A stretch of 15,324 bases of DNA from CAMCHP01 sp036835325 (GTDB lineage Bacteria > Bacteroidota > Bacteroidia > Flavobacteriales_D > Sanyastnellaceae), in assembly GCA_036835325.1 (NCBI GenBank), contig DAITMF010000064.1, positions 1 through 15,324 of the forward strand, in the 5' to 3' direction. The position numbers were made by a program, and so were the translations under genes. The notes under the pieces were generated by a model that saw only the letters and a list, made by a program, of their open reading frames with translations, searched no databases and was not told where the DNA came from. Shown here one piece after another: positions 6,954 to 13,924 of the stretch; position 1 is the first letter of the stretch, and each line of letters begins with the position of its first letter.

Positions 6954-8326
6954 TCAGCCATCCACGGTTTTTGATTTCCTGAATCCCATGTGCCCGATGT
7001 GAAGTCGGGTATGGGGGTGGGGGCACTGTCCATCGCTACCGAAGCCTCGGTCAGCGGGGTAATGGCACTCCACAGTATGCCGTCGTATACATTCAAGTCA
7101 AGCGCTTTGCCTTTGTTGAGGCAGTCAATCAAGCGCCACATCATGATGAAATCCATGCCTCCATGCCCGGCACTTTTTGCCAGGGCCTCGGCCTGCATGG
7201 CTTTCCAGAAAGGATGCTGATGCGCTGCGCGGTAAAGTGAGTAAGTTGTTTCATCCGTCCAACGGTGCCAGTCCCATGTCGGTCCGTGATCGATGTAGAG
7301 TTTCGACGGGTAGCCTTGGTGAACCGCTTTGGTGCCGCACAAGGTGTTGATGCGGCTGTAAGGTCGGCCCGTATGGGTGTCGAACTGAAGCATCACCGAG
7401 CGACCTTCATAAGTCTTGAGCAGGGTGGTGTTCATGTCTCCGCATTTGAATTGCTGAGGCAATCGGGCCTTGCCTTGAGTCGCAGCCGAAAGAGCCGCTT
7501 CTTTTGAGCTCATCGACACCAAATAGCGGTAATAATCACCTCGGCCAATGTCAAAGTACATGCTTACTGGCCCTAAGCCATGGGTGGTGTACAAATTGCC
7601 GTCGCGGTCAATGTGGTGCTTGAGCCGCCATTGATCGGTATAGTAGGTTTCATCCATCATCAATTGACGCAAGTCATGGATGTAGGCGCACTCGGCATGC
7701 GTCAAATCGCCGAAAATACCGGCTTGCGCCATGTTCAGTAGCCAGAGTTCTTCATCGTTGTAGCAGCAGTTTTCAAGCATGATGTGGTGACGACCGGTAC
7801 GTTCAACCGTTTCAATCACGCGCCAGCAATCGTTAAGGGTGTAAGCCGCAGGCACCTCAACAGCTACGTGCTTGCCGTTCTCCATAGCGGCAATGGCCAT
7901 TTCAGCATGCAGCTCCCAAGGTGTGCACACCACCACAAGGTCGATATCGTCTCTACGAATAACATCCATCCAAGCATCCTTACTGCCCGATACGAGGTCA
8001 ACAGCGCCCGATTGAATGGCCATTACCTGTTCTTTGCAATGTTCGGTTTTGGTGGCGTCAATGTCGCACAATACGGCAATGTGGGCCATTTTCTCCCGAA
8101 TCATGTACTCGAACATGTCAATCAGCGAGCTGCCGCGGTTTCCCATACCGATGATCGCAATGCGGACCGTTTGAATGGGCGCGGCGGTCAAATTCGCTGC
8201 TGAACCTGTACCCTTCGTTTCGCGCAGGCGTTCGATGAGTTGGGCATGTTCAGTTTTTTGGACGGATGGAAGTGCGAAAAAGGCCGCCATCGAGGCCGAT
8301 AGGCGAATGAACTCTGTGCGTTTCAT
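6950..8326 (-). CDS. Gfo/Idh/MocA-family oxidoreductase, GH109-like
   Basis: A 458-residue protein with an N-terminal NAD(P)-binding Rossmann domain (IAIIGMGNRGSSL, residues about 56-68, and CTPWELHAEMA, about 134-144). A long C-terminal domain follows with motifs typical of glycoside hydrolase family 109: GKHVAVEVPAA (the usual EKP of the superfamily is EVP), HIMLENCCYNDEE, YIHDLRQL, THGLGPVS, GHGGMDFIMMWRLIDC and IPDFTSGTW. Characterised GH109 enzymes include alpha-N-acetylgalactosaminidases that use bound NAD; the substrate here is unproven. The N-terminus (MKRTEFIRLS then a hydrophobic run) resembles a degenerate twin-arginine signal with KR instead of RR, so export is uncertain. It is the third gene in a leftward run after folK and the kinase gene, 42 nt from the latter. 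The stop overlaps the sucD stop. Confidence 0.88.
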   Translation of the reverse strand: MKRTEFIRLSASMAAFFALPSVQKTEHAQLIERLRETKGTGSAANLTAAPIQTVRIAIIGMGNRGSSLIDMFEYMIREKMAHIAVLCDIDATKTEHCKEQVMAIQSGAVDLVSGSKDAWMDVIRRDDIDLVVVCTPWELHAEMAIAAMENGKHVAVEVPAAYTLNDCWRVIETVERTGRHHIMLENCCYNDEELWLLNMAQAGIFGDLTHAECAYIHDLRQLMMDETYYTDQWRLKHHIDRDGNLYTTHGLGPVSMYFDIGRGDYYRYLVSMSSKEAALSAATQGKARLPQQFKCGDMNTTLLKTYEGRSVMLQFDTHTGRPYSRINTLCGTKAVHQGYPSKLYIDHGPTWDWHRWTDETTYSLYRAAHQHPFWKAMQAEALAKSAGHGGMDFIMMWRLIDCLNKGKALDLNVYDGILWSAITPLTEASVAMDSAPTPIPDFTSGTWDSGNQKPWMAD

Positions 8327-8368
8327 GGGCTAAGATTCTCAACCCGAAACATACAAAAGAATGTTGGC

Positions 8369-9007
8369 TTAGGCCTTAACCCGATGCATACCCGGTTTGT
8401 ACGGCGCACTGATGAGGTCATTCATGCGTTCAAAATCATCAGGGTTGTTTACAAAGTCAATCGCCGAGGTATCGATGATCACCGTGCGCATTTTCTTGTG
8501 CTGCTTCATAAAGGTGAAGTAGCTCTTTTCAATGTTGCGCAGGTAGCTAACTTGAATGTCTTGCTCGTAACTGCGCCCGCGCTTTTTGATGTTGGCCAGC
8601 AATTGGTCTTCGGGCAAATAGAGGTAGACCAAAAGCTCGGGCTTGGGCAAATTGGCTTCCACAATCTTGAAAAGCTGCATGAACAAGTCAAACTCGTCTT
8701 TGCCAAGGTTCGCTCTGGCGAAAATGAACGACTTATTAATAAAGTAGTCTGACATGACCACGCTCTGGAAGAGGTTGCGGCTGGTGAGTTCTTCTTTGAG
8801 CTGGCTGAAGCGCTCAGCCAAGAAGCTCAACTCAACCGGAAAGGCATAGCGCTCGGGCTGCTTGTAAAAATGCTCAAGGAAGGGGTTCTCGGCGAACTCC
8901 TCCAATACCAAACGCGCTCCGTGGCGCTCGGCCAAGCGGGTGGCCAACGAGGTTTTGCCTGCGCCTATGTTGCCTTCTATGCTGATGTAACCGTAGGGGA
9001 TTCCCAT
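8369..9007 (-). CDS. Deoxynucleoside kinase
   Basis: A 212-residue cytosolic kinase of the deoxynucleoside kinase family (deoxyadenosine/deoxyguanosine kinase type), which phosphorylates deoxynucleosides to monophosphates in salvage. The P-loop GNIGAGKTS is at residues 12-20. EEFAENPFLEHF (36-47) contains the candidate catalytic glutamate and the NPFL motif. VVMSDYFINKSFIFA (83-97) replaces the more common DRS/ERS-containing segment. The lid KKRGRSYEQDI (141-151) holds the phosphate-binding arginines. Base specificity cannot be read from this. The start overlaps the end of folK by 31 nt in another frame, so translation is probably coupled. Length is normal for the family. Confidence 0.93.
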   Translation of the reverse strand: MGIPYGYISIEGNIGAGKTSLATRLAERHGARLVLEEFAENPFLEHFYKQPERYAFPVELSFLAERFSQLKEELTSRNLFQSVVMSDYFINKSFIFARANLGKDEFDLFMQLFKIVEANLPKPELLVYLYLPEDQLLANIKKRGRSYEQDIQVSYLRNIEKSYFTFMKQHKKMRTVIIDTSAIDFVNNPDDFERMNDLISAPYKPGMHRVKA

Positions 9008-9483
9008 ATTCTCACTTCACTTTTGTCAAGACTCTGTGCACGCAGGTCGGCCAGTGTTTTTCCCCGTGTTGGGTGAACAAACATCGGAATTAAATCGCAC
9101 AAGGGCTCGAGCACAAATCGGCGATCGGCTATGCCCGGATGCGGGATGTCAAGCTCAGGCAACGCAACCACAGCAGCGCCGTAAAGCAGCACATCCAAAT
9201 CAATGGTGCGGCTGGCATAACCAAGGCGTTGGTCGCGCCGGCGTCCGAGTTGGCGTTCTACAGAAAGGCACAGCGCAAGAACCTGCTCAGGCGATAACCA
9301 CGTTTCAAACTCAACTGCCAAATTGATGAAATCGGGCGCGTCTTCCATTTTCCACGGAGCCGTTTCGTACCACCGGCTCGTGCGCGTTACCTTGCCGCCA
9401 CTGCTTAACCCGCGAATGGCAGCTTCAATAAAGCGCTCGCGCCGACCAAGGTTGCCGCCAATTCCTATGTAGGCTTTTTCCAT
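8977..9483 (-). CDS. folK: 6-hydroxymethyl-7,8-dihydropterin pyrophosphokinase (HPPK)
   Basis: A 168-residue enzyme that transfers pyrophosphate from ATP to 6-hydroxymethyl-dihydropterin in folate synthesis, in the cytosol. Seen in order: YIGIGGNLGRRERFI near the N-terminus (the usual G-N-G-R type opening), YETAPW, DFINLAVEFET, VERQLGRRRDQRLGYASRTIDLDVLLYG (the HPPK signature, with the IDLD aspartates that bind magnesium; a usual proline is replaced by Ala-Ser) and IPHPGIADRRFVLEPL. ATG 9483 is chosen because homology begins at its second residue; the frame extends upstream to 9561 but that extension looks non-coding. The 3' end overlaps the deoxynucleoside kinase gene by 31 nt. It diverges from sppA across a 116-bp gap. 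Confidence 0.95.
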   Translation of the reverse strand: MEKAYIGIGGNLGRRERFIEAAIRGLSSGGKVTRTSRWYETAPWKMEDAPDFINLAVEFETWLSPEQVLALCLSVERQLGRRRDQRLGYASRTIDLDVLLYGAAVVALPELDIPHPGIADRRFVLEPLCDLIPMFVHPTRGKTLADLRAQSLDKSEVRIWESPTVTSA

Positions 9484-9489
9484 CGGCGG

Positions 9490-9497
9490 CAAAGATA
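9490..9497 (-). promoter_or_regulatory. Candidate -7 promoter box of folK
   Basis: On the minus strand this reads TATCTTTG, an exact match to TAnnTTTG. It ends 6 nt before ATG 9483, which would give an almost leaderless mRNA. No convincing -33 TTTG was found upstream. Confidence 0.45.
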
Positions 9498-9573
9498 CTC
9501 TGAACGACTTTCCGCTCACACGAATGAATTGTCCGTTCATGGAAAGCGGTGCTGAAATCACATCATGTCACTG

Positions 9574-9581
9574 TATTTTCG
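9574..9581 (+). promoter_or_regulatory. Candidate -7 promoter box of sppA
   Basis: TATTTTCG matches TAnnTTTG with one mismatch and ends 18 nt before the sppA ATG. The expected -33 TTTG is not clear in the 116-bp gap shared with folK. Confidence 0.4.
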
Positions 9582-9599
9582 TTCCCAAATTGAATCAAC

Positions 9600-11528
9600 A
9601 TGAATTTTGGAAAATCTGTATTGGCCTCAGCATTAGGAAGCGCACTGTCGTTCTTCCTTGTAGGCATCGTGCTGGTGCTCATCCTCGTAGGACTCATCAC
9701 TTCTGCCGTAGTGGGTGCATTCGGCGGCAAAGACGGTCCTGTAAAGGTGAAAGACAATAGCATCTTGCACATCCGTTTTGATGGTCCTGTGCAAGAGCGG
9801 GCCAACGATAAAGGCGGACAAATCGACTTCACGACCTTTCAAACGGTGAACGGAATTGGCCTCAATCACTTCATCGACGACATTCAAAAGGCGAAAGACG
9901 ATGACCGCATCAAGGGCATCTTCCTTGAACCTAGCGGTGTGATGGCATCGCCATCTACCATGCAAGACCTGCGCGAAGCCTTGGTTGATTTCCGCGAAAG
10001 CGGGAAATGGATTGTGGCCTTCGCCGAAGGATACGGGCAAGGTGCCTACTACCTCGCTTCGGCTGCCGATCAAGTGTACCTCTACCCCGAAGGTTCAGTA
10101 GATTTCTATGGCCTTTCAACCGAATTGATGTTCTTCAAGCGCATGCTTGATAAGCTCGGCGTTGATGTGCAGGTCATTCGCGGTCCGAATAACAAGTACA
10201 AAAGCGCCGTTGAAGGCTTCATTCGTGAAGACATGTCGCCCGAGAACCGCGAGCAAATCGAAACCTTCCTCAACGACATTTGGGGTATAATGTTGAACGA
10301 TATGGCGCAAGCCCGCAATGTGACCACTGACCACCTCAACGGCATCGCCGATAACCTGCTCATCCGCTTGCCTGAGCATGCCGTTGAGTACAAACTGGTT
10401 GATGGTTTAATGTACCGCGACCAGGTGATGGATCTCCTCCTCGAGCGCAGTGGCCTCGAAGCAGATGAAGATGCCGAAGCCGAAAAGGCCTCCGAAGAAG
10501 ATGCATCCGCCGAAGGCGAAAACGACCAGAACGACCAAAATGCCAACAATCCGGCACGTAAGAACGCTGAAGATAAACTCCGTTTCGTGGAACTGAGCAA
10601 GTACCACAAAGCCAAATTGAACAAAGACGACGACAGCGACGACGACGACAAGCGTACCAAAGATAAAATCGCCGTGGTGTACGCCGTTGGTGCAATTGAG
10701 TCAGGACGTGGTGACGACCAAACCATCGGCTCTGAACGCATCGCCGAAGCTTTGCGCGAAGCGCGTACCGATAAAAACGTGAAGGCCGTTGTTTTGCGCG
10801 TCAACTCACCCGGCGGCAGTGCGCTCGCCAGCGACGTTATTTGGCGTGAAACCCAATTGATCAAAGAAGCCGGGAAACCCTTCGTAGTATCAATGGGCGA
10901 CCTCGCTGCATCGGGCGGCTACTACATTGCCGCAGGTGCCGATAAAATCTACGCCAACGCCACCACCATCACAGGGTCAATCGGTGTCTTTGGCATGATT
11001 CCCAACATGGAAAGCATGCTTGAAGATAAAATCGGCTTCACCTTTGACCGCGCAAAAACCAACGAACATGGCAGCTACATGACGGTTACACGTCCGCTTG
11101 ATGAAGCTGAGCTGGCCGCCATCAATGAATCGGTTACCGACATTTACACCACCTTCATTTCGCTTGTTGCGGAAGGACGAGGAATGTCGATCGCCGAAGT
11201 TGACAGCATCGCTCAAGGGCGCGTTTGGACCGGCGTTCGTGCCAAAGAAATTGGCCTCGTTGATGAGTTGGGCGACCTCGAAGCAGCCATTGACGCTGCT
11301 GCCGAACTCGCAGGCCTGGAAGATTACAAACTGCGCGAACTTCCGAAAATGGTTGACCCTTTTGAAGAGTTCATGAAAGGATTGTCAGGCGATGAAGCAA
11401 CAGCACGCATATTGGAAGCTGCCGGTCTCGATGCCCGCTACACCCAAGCCTTCCTTGATGCCCGAAAAATGGTGCAAAGCAAAGAGCGTGTTTATGCACG
11501 TCTGCCCTACCACATCGTGTTTGAATGA
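9600..11528 (+). CDS. sppA: Signal peptide peptidase SppA, long (tandem-domain) form
   Basis: A 642-residue membrane-bound serine protease that degrades cleaved signal peptides. An N-terminal transmembrane segment covers about residues 15-40. Two peptidase S49 domains follow. The first carries the general base Lys201 in NKYKSAVEGF. The second carries the nucleophile Ser438 in MGDLAASGGYYIAAGAD, preceded by VVLRVNSPGGSALASD (about 397-412) and followed by ITGSIGVFGMIPN. This split of Lys and Ser between two halves is that of the long 67-kDa type. Residues about 286-355 form a low-complexity, Glu/Asp/Asn-rich linker ending in a DDDSDDDD stretch, which looks like an insert between the halves. 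It diverges from folK; a hairpin follows 25 nt after the stop. Confidence 0.95.
   Translation: MNFGKSVLASALGSALSFFLVGIVLVLILVGLITSAVVGAFGGKDGPVKVKDNSILHIRFDGPVQERANDKGGQIDFTTFQTVNGIGLNHFIDDIQKAKDDDRIKGIFLEPSGVMASPSTMQDLREALVDFRESGKWIVAFAEGYGQGAYYLASAADQVYLYPEGSVDFYGLSTELMFFKRMLDKLGVDVQVIRGPNNKYKSAVEGFIREDMSPENREQIETFLNDIWGIMLNDMAQARNVTTDHLNGIADNLLIRLPEHAVEYKLVDGLMYRDQVMDLLLERSGLEADEDAEAEKASEEDASAEGENDQNDQNANNPARKNAEDKLRFVELSKYHKAKLNKDDDSDDDDKRTKDKIAVVYAVGAIESGRGDDQTIGSERIAEALREARTDKNVKAVVLRVNSPGGSALASDVIWRETQLIKEAGKPFVVSMGDLAASGGYYIAAGADKIYANATTITGSIGVFGMIPNMESMLEDKIGFTFDRAKTNEHGSYMTVTRPLDEAELAAINESVTDIYTTFISLVAEGRGMSIAEVDSIAQGRVWTGVRAKEIGLVDELGDLEAAIDAAAELAGLEDYKLRELPKMVDPFEEFMKGLSGDEATARILEAAGLDARYTQAFLDARKMVQSKERVYARLPYHIVFE
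10626..10649 (+). repeat. GAC trinucleotide repeat inside sppA
   Basis: Three GAC codons, one AGC and four more GAC codons encode DDDSDDDD in the acidic linker of SppA. The run is in frame and length changes by whole codons would be tolerated. Confidence 0.75.
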
Positions 11529-11554
11529 GCAGTTAACGATTCGGTTTAACTTTG
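11520..11554 (+). promoter_or_regulatory. Candidate promoter of the TrmH-family gene
   Basis: TAACTTTG at 11547-11554 matches TAnnTTTG exactly. A TTTG at 11520-11523, overlapping the end of sppA, lies 23 nt upstream, at the long end of normal spacing. The predicted start of transcription, about 4 nt after the box, falls inside the 5' arm of the following hairpin. Confidence 0.5.
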
Positions 11555-11582
11555 CATCCCCGAGGCTTTTCCTCGGGGATGC
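11554..11582 (+). terminator. Perfect 12-bp hairpin after sppA
   Basis: GCATCCCCGAGG (11554-11565) pairs fully with CCTCGGGGATGC (11571-11582) around a CTTTT loop. It is a strong GC-rich stem 25 nt after the sppA stop. Only TTGTTTA follows, so a classical T-run is lacking and termination may be weak. It ends 6 nt before the ATG of the next gene and could also shape translation of that gene. Confidence 0.5.
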
Positions 11583-11588
11583 TTGTTT

Positions 11589-12149
11589 ATGGCCAGAAAG
11601 CTTTCCGTTACCGAATTGAACCGCTTAGCCCCTGATGAACTTGCGCAACGCCCGCGCGTGCCGTTGCGCATTTTGCTCGATAACATACGCAGTGGCAACA
11701 ATGTGGGCTCAGTGATGCGCACAGCCGATGGTTTTCGCTTTGACCATGTGTTGATGAGCGGCATTTCGGTAGCACCGCCGCACCGCGACATCTTAAAAAC
11801 CTCGTTGGGCGCTGAGCGCACTGTGCCGTGGAGTTATTACGCTTCGCCAATTGAAGCCATTGAACGCTGCCGGCAAGAAGGCTACAAAGTTGCCATCGTA
11901 GAACAAACCACCGAGGCCCTTGCCCTGCAAGAATGGAACCCACAGCCCGGAGAAAAATGGCTGTTGGTGCTCGGCAATGAAGTTTCAGGCGTGTCAAACG
12001 AGGTGCTGCCTTTGGCAGATGTGTACCTCGAAGTACCCCAATTCGGCAACAAGCACTCGTTCAACGTGGCAGTGTGCGGCGGAATGGTCGCGTGGCATTT
12101 TATGAACGTTTCCGGGCTATCTTTTCTGAATGCTTGTGAACTAAGTTAA
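11589..12149 (+). CDS. TrmH/SpoU-family RNA 2'-O-methyltransferase
   Basis: A 186-residue SPOUT methyltransferase with a trefoil-knot fold, expected to methylate the 2'-O of a ribose in tRNA or rRNA using S-adenosylmethionine. Motif 1 is LLDNIRSGNNVGSVMRTADGF (about 29-49, with conserved Asn and Arg44). Motif 2 is LVLGNEVSGVS (about 126-136). Motif 3 is VPQFGNKHSFNVAVCGGM (about 149-166), where SFNV replaces the usual SLNV. The extra N-terminal RNA-binding domain of longer family members is missing, as in many short Bacteroidota homologues. Target RNA unknown. ATG 11589 is preferred to a TTG at 11583. It lies 60 nt after sppA and 11-20 nt before the next gene. Confidence 0.9.
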   Translation: MARKLSVTELNRLAPDELAQRPRVPLRILLDNIRSGNNVGSVMRTADGFRFDHVLMSGISVAPPHRDILKTSLGAERTVPWSYYASPIEAIERCRQEGYKVAIVEQTTEALALQEWNPQPGEKWLLVLGNEVSGVSNEVLPLADVYLEVPQFGNKHSFNVAVCGGMVAWHFMNVSGLSFLNACELS

Positions 12150-12155
12150 ATCGCT

Positions 12156-12163
12156 TATTTTTG
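12156..12163 (+). promoter_or_regulatory. Candidate -7 promoter box of the PorG/DUF6089-like gene
   Basis: TATTTTTG matches TAnnTTTG exactly. It overlaps the upstream candidate TTG start at 12161 and ends 6 nt before the second candidate TTG at 12170, so it favours the second as start if the promoter is real. Confidence 0.4.
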
Positions 12164-12169
12164 AGGCGA

Positions 12170-13180
12170 TTGGAAGCCAAGAACTACATAATCGCTCTAC
12201 TCTTTTTGTTGGTGAGTCAGCTTGCCTCGGGTCAATTTTTTGACCGCGAGAAGTGGCGTGATCAACGGCACCAAATTGTTGTAGGCCTTGGTGCCAGTAA
12301 CTTCCTGGGTGATTTGGGAGGGAAAGATGACATCGGAACCAATGACTTCCGAGACCTTGAGTTGGGTGAAACGCGTTTCGCCGCGTTCCTTGGATACAAG
12401 TATACACTGTACAAGAAGCTCTACCTCCGAACCGATCTAACTTGGGGTCAAGTGTCAGGCAATGACAACTTAACCCAAGAAATCTTCCGAAACAACCGAA
12501 ACCTGAGCTTCAGGTCAAACCTGTTTGAGGCGGCTGCCATGCTGGAGTTTGAAATTCCGATCCGCCGACGGCCTGGGCACATCTACAACATCAAAGGGGT
12601 GAAGGGATGGCGAAACCAAGGCGTTAGCCTTTTTGTGTTCGGTGGAATAGGAGGGGTGTACACAAATCCCAAAACCTACTTTCAGGGCCAGTGGATTCCA
12701 CTTCGTCCGCTCCGCACTGAAGGCCAAGGCTTACCGGGCGGCCCAGATGAATACTCCCGTTTGGCATTGGCAATACCCGTCGGTCTGGCACTGTCGCAGC
12801 GCATTTCACACCAAGTAAGCATTGCGATTGAGGCTTCTTTCCGTTGGACGAATACCGACTACATCGACGATGTCAGCACGGTGTACTACGACCCTTCAGA
12901 CATCGAACTCTACCTCGGCGGAAGCCAAGGTCAAGTGGCTTCTTACCTTTCGAATCCGGCGCGTGGACTTGAGAACGATGGCTTGTGGCAGCGCGTTACA
13001 GCCCCTGGGCAGCAGCGTGGAGATGAAACCGATGACGATGCGTACATGTTCCTCATGTTCCGCACCAACATCCTTCTGGAAGACCAGTACAAGTACCGAA
13101 AAGGCAAATTCAGCGCCCGAAACGGCAAGTACCGCTCAGTGCAGCGCCGTGGCAAGAAAACCAAGCGGATTGTGTTCTAA
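12170..13180 (+). CDS. PorG/DUF6089-like outer-membrane protein
   Basis: A 336-residue exported protein. The N-terminus is a signal peptide (LLFLLVSQLASG|QFF). The mature part begins QIVVGLGASNFLGDLGG, the opening of the DUF6089 family that includes the T9SS accessory protein PorG. Then come strand-rich segments (RFAAFLGYKYTLYKKLYLRTDLTWG, LFEAAAMLEFEI, VSLFVFGGIGGVYTNP, LAIPVGLALS, IAIEASFRWTNTDYIDDVSTVY) as in a small outer-membrane barrel. The tail is very basic (RKGKFSARNGKYRSVQRRGKKTKRIVF). A role in T9SS is possible, as the window holds two T9SS cargo proteins, but the family has several members per genome. No ATG or GTG exists at the N-terminus; TTG at 12170 or 12161 is the likely start. 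Confidence 0.65.
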   Translation: MEAKNYIIALLFLLVSQLASGQFFDREKWRDQRHQIVVGLGASNFLGDLGGKDDIGTNDFRDLELGETRFAAFLGYKYTLYKKLYLRTDLTWGQVSGNDNLTQEIFRNNRNLSFRSNLFEAAAMLEFEIPIRRRPGHIYNIKGVKGWRNQGVSLFVFGGIGGVYTNPKTYFQGQWIPLRPLRTEGQGLPGGPDEYSRLALAIPVGLALSQRISHQVSIAIEASFRWTNTDYIDDVSTVYYDPSDIELYLGGSQGQVASYLSNPARGLENDGLWQRVTAPGQQRGDETDDDAYMFLMFRTNILLEDQYKYRKGKFSARNGKYRSVQRRGKKTKRIVF

Positions 13181-13208
13181 GAACCATCCATCCAGAAAAA
13201 ATAAGACC

Positions 13209-13243
13209 AAAAAAAACCGCAGCACGAGCCGCGGTTTTTTTTT
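13209..13243. terminator. Bidirectional intrinsic terminator
   Basis: A run of eight A and CCGC (13209-13220) pairs with GCGG and a run of nine T (13231-13243). Inside, GC-ACGA-GC adds two more pairs after an A-C mismatch. The A-run and T-run give a U-tail in both directions. It sits between the convergent PorG-like gene and lolA and should serve both. Confidence 0.85.
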
Positions 13244-13257
13244 AGTCGGATGACCAA

Positions 13258-13908
13258 TTAGATTCGGTTGTCAATGATGTTGACGCCCGGAAATTTCTTC
13301 GAGTCAAATTTGAATTGGGCGTCGGTGATGGCTTGGTTCGGCGTGAACTTGTCAAGCTTGTACACGATGTCGCTGCCCTCGCGTCCTTTCACAATGAACT
13401 TTACAACTTCCATTTTAGCCTTGTCAACGTAGAGCTGAATGGTGTGGTAGTTCTTCTCGCTCGGGTTGGTGGGGTAGAGGTTGATCCAAAACAAGGTTTG
13501 AGCACCTTCTTTTACTTCGCTTTTGAACTCGTGCTTGAAGCCCTCTTCCCAAATGGTGAACATCTTTGAAGGAGACAGTGCGCCGTCAGCCACGTCTTCG
13601 AGGTAGTCAATGTAGCAGTCGTTGGCGGCTTTTTCGTAGGTCCAAACGCTTTGACCATCGCTGATCATGGTGTAGTCACCGAGTTCAACGTAGTATTTTT
13701 CGCCCTTCACGTACACCTTTCCGCTTTGCTTCACGTCTACCGCATTCACCTTATCGATGAGTTGCGACGAGTATTCAGCGTAAACGGTGGTGTAGTTCTT
13801 GGCTTTGTTGCTGAGCTCGGTTAAGATTTTATCGCTGGTTTGAGCCTTAACCGCAAAGGATGAGGTTACGGTGAGTGCAACGATGGCGAGTGAAAATGCC
13901 TTATTCAT
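13258..13908 (-). CDS. lolA: LolA-type periplasmic lipoprotein carrier
   Basis: A 216-residue protein with a signal peptide (1-22, ending VKA|Q). The mature part has the LolA layout: an N-terminal helix (DKILTELSNKAKNYTTVYAEYSSQ), then beta strands (QSGKVYVKGEKYYVELGD, TMISDGQSVWTYEKAANDCYIDY, LFWINLYPT, HTIQLYVDKAKMEVVKFIVKGREG, SDIVYKLDKFTPN). In the family, LolA carries lipoproteins from the inner-membrane Lol complex to the outer membrane. This fits a window that encodes an outer-membrane-type lipoprotein. It follows ftsK by 16 nt on the same strand, a pairing common in Bacteroidota, so the two are probably one operon. It ends at the bidirectional terminator. LolA-like paralogues exist, so the exact role is slightly less certain. 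Confidence 0.85.
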   Translation of the reverse strand: MNKAFSLAIVALTVTSSFAVKAQTSDKILTELSNKAKNYTTVYAEYSSQLIDKVNAVDVKQSGKVYVKGEKYYVELGDYTMISDGQSVWTYEKAANDCYIDYLEDVADGALSPSKMFTIWEEGFKHEFKSEVKEGAQTLFWINLYPTNPSEKNYHTIQLYVDKAKMEVVKFIVKGREGSDIVYKLDKFTPNQAITDAQFKFDSKKFPGVNIIDNRI

Positions 13909-13924
13909 AGCGTTTTGATTTGCT

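Noticed and set aside
7784..8203. Plus-strand open frame of 139 codons opposite the GH109-like gene
   Set aside because: Shadow of the Rossmann-domain coding sequence; no recognisable protein features.
9484..9561. N-terminal extension of folK to ATG 9561
   Set aside because: HPPK homology begins right after Met at 9483, and the extension covers the candidate folK promoter box.
10106..10864. Minus-strand open frame of 252 codons inside sppA
   Set aside because: It is very rich in serine, as expected from reading Glu/Asp-rich sppA codons in reverse, and lies opposite conserved S49 peptidase sequence.
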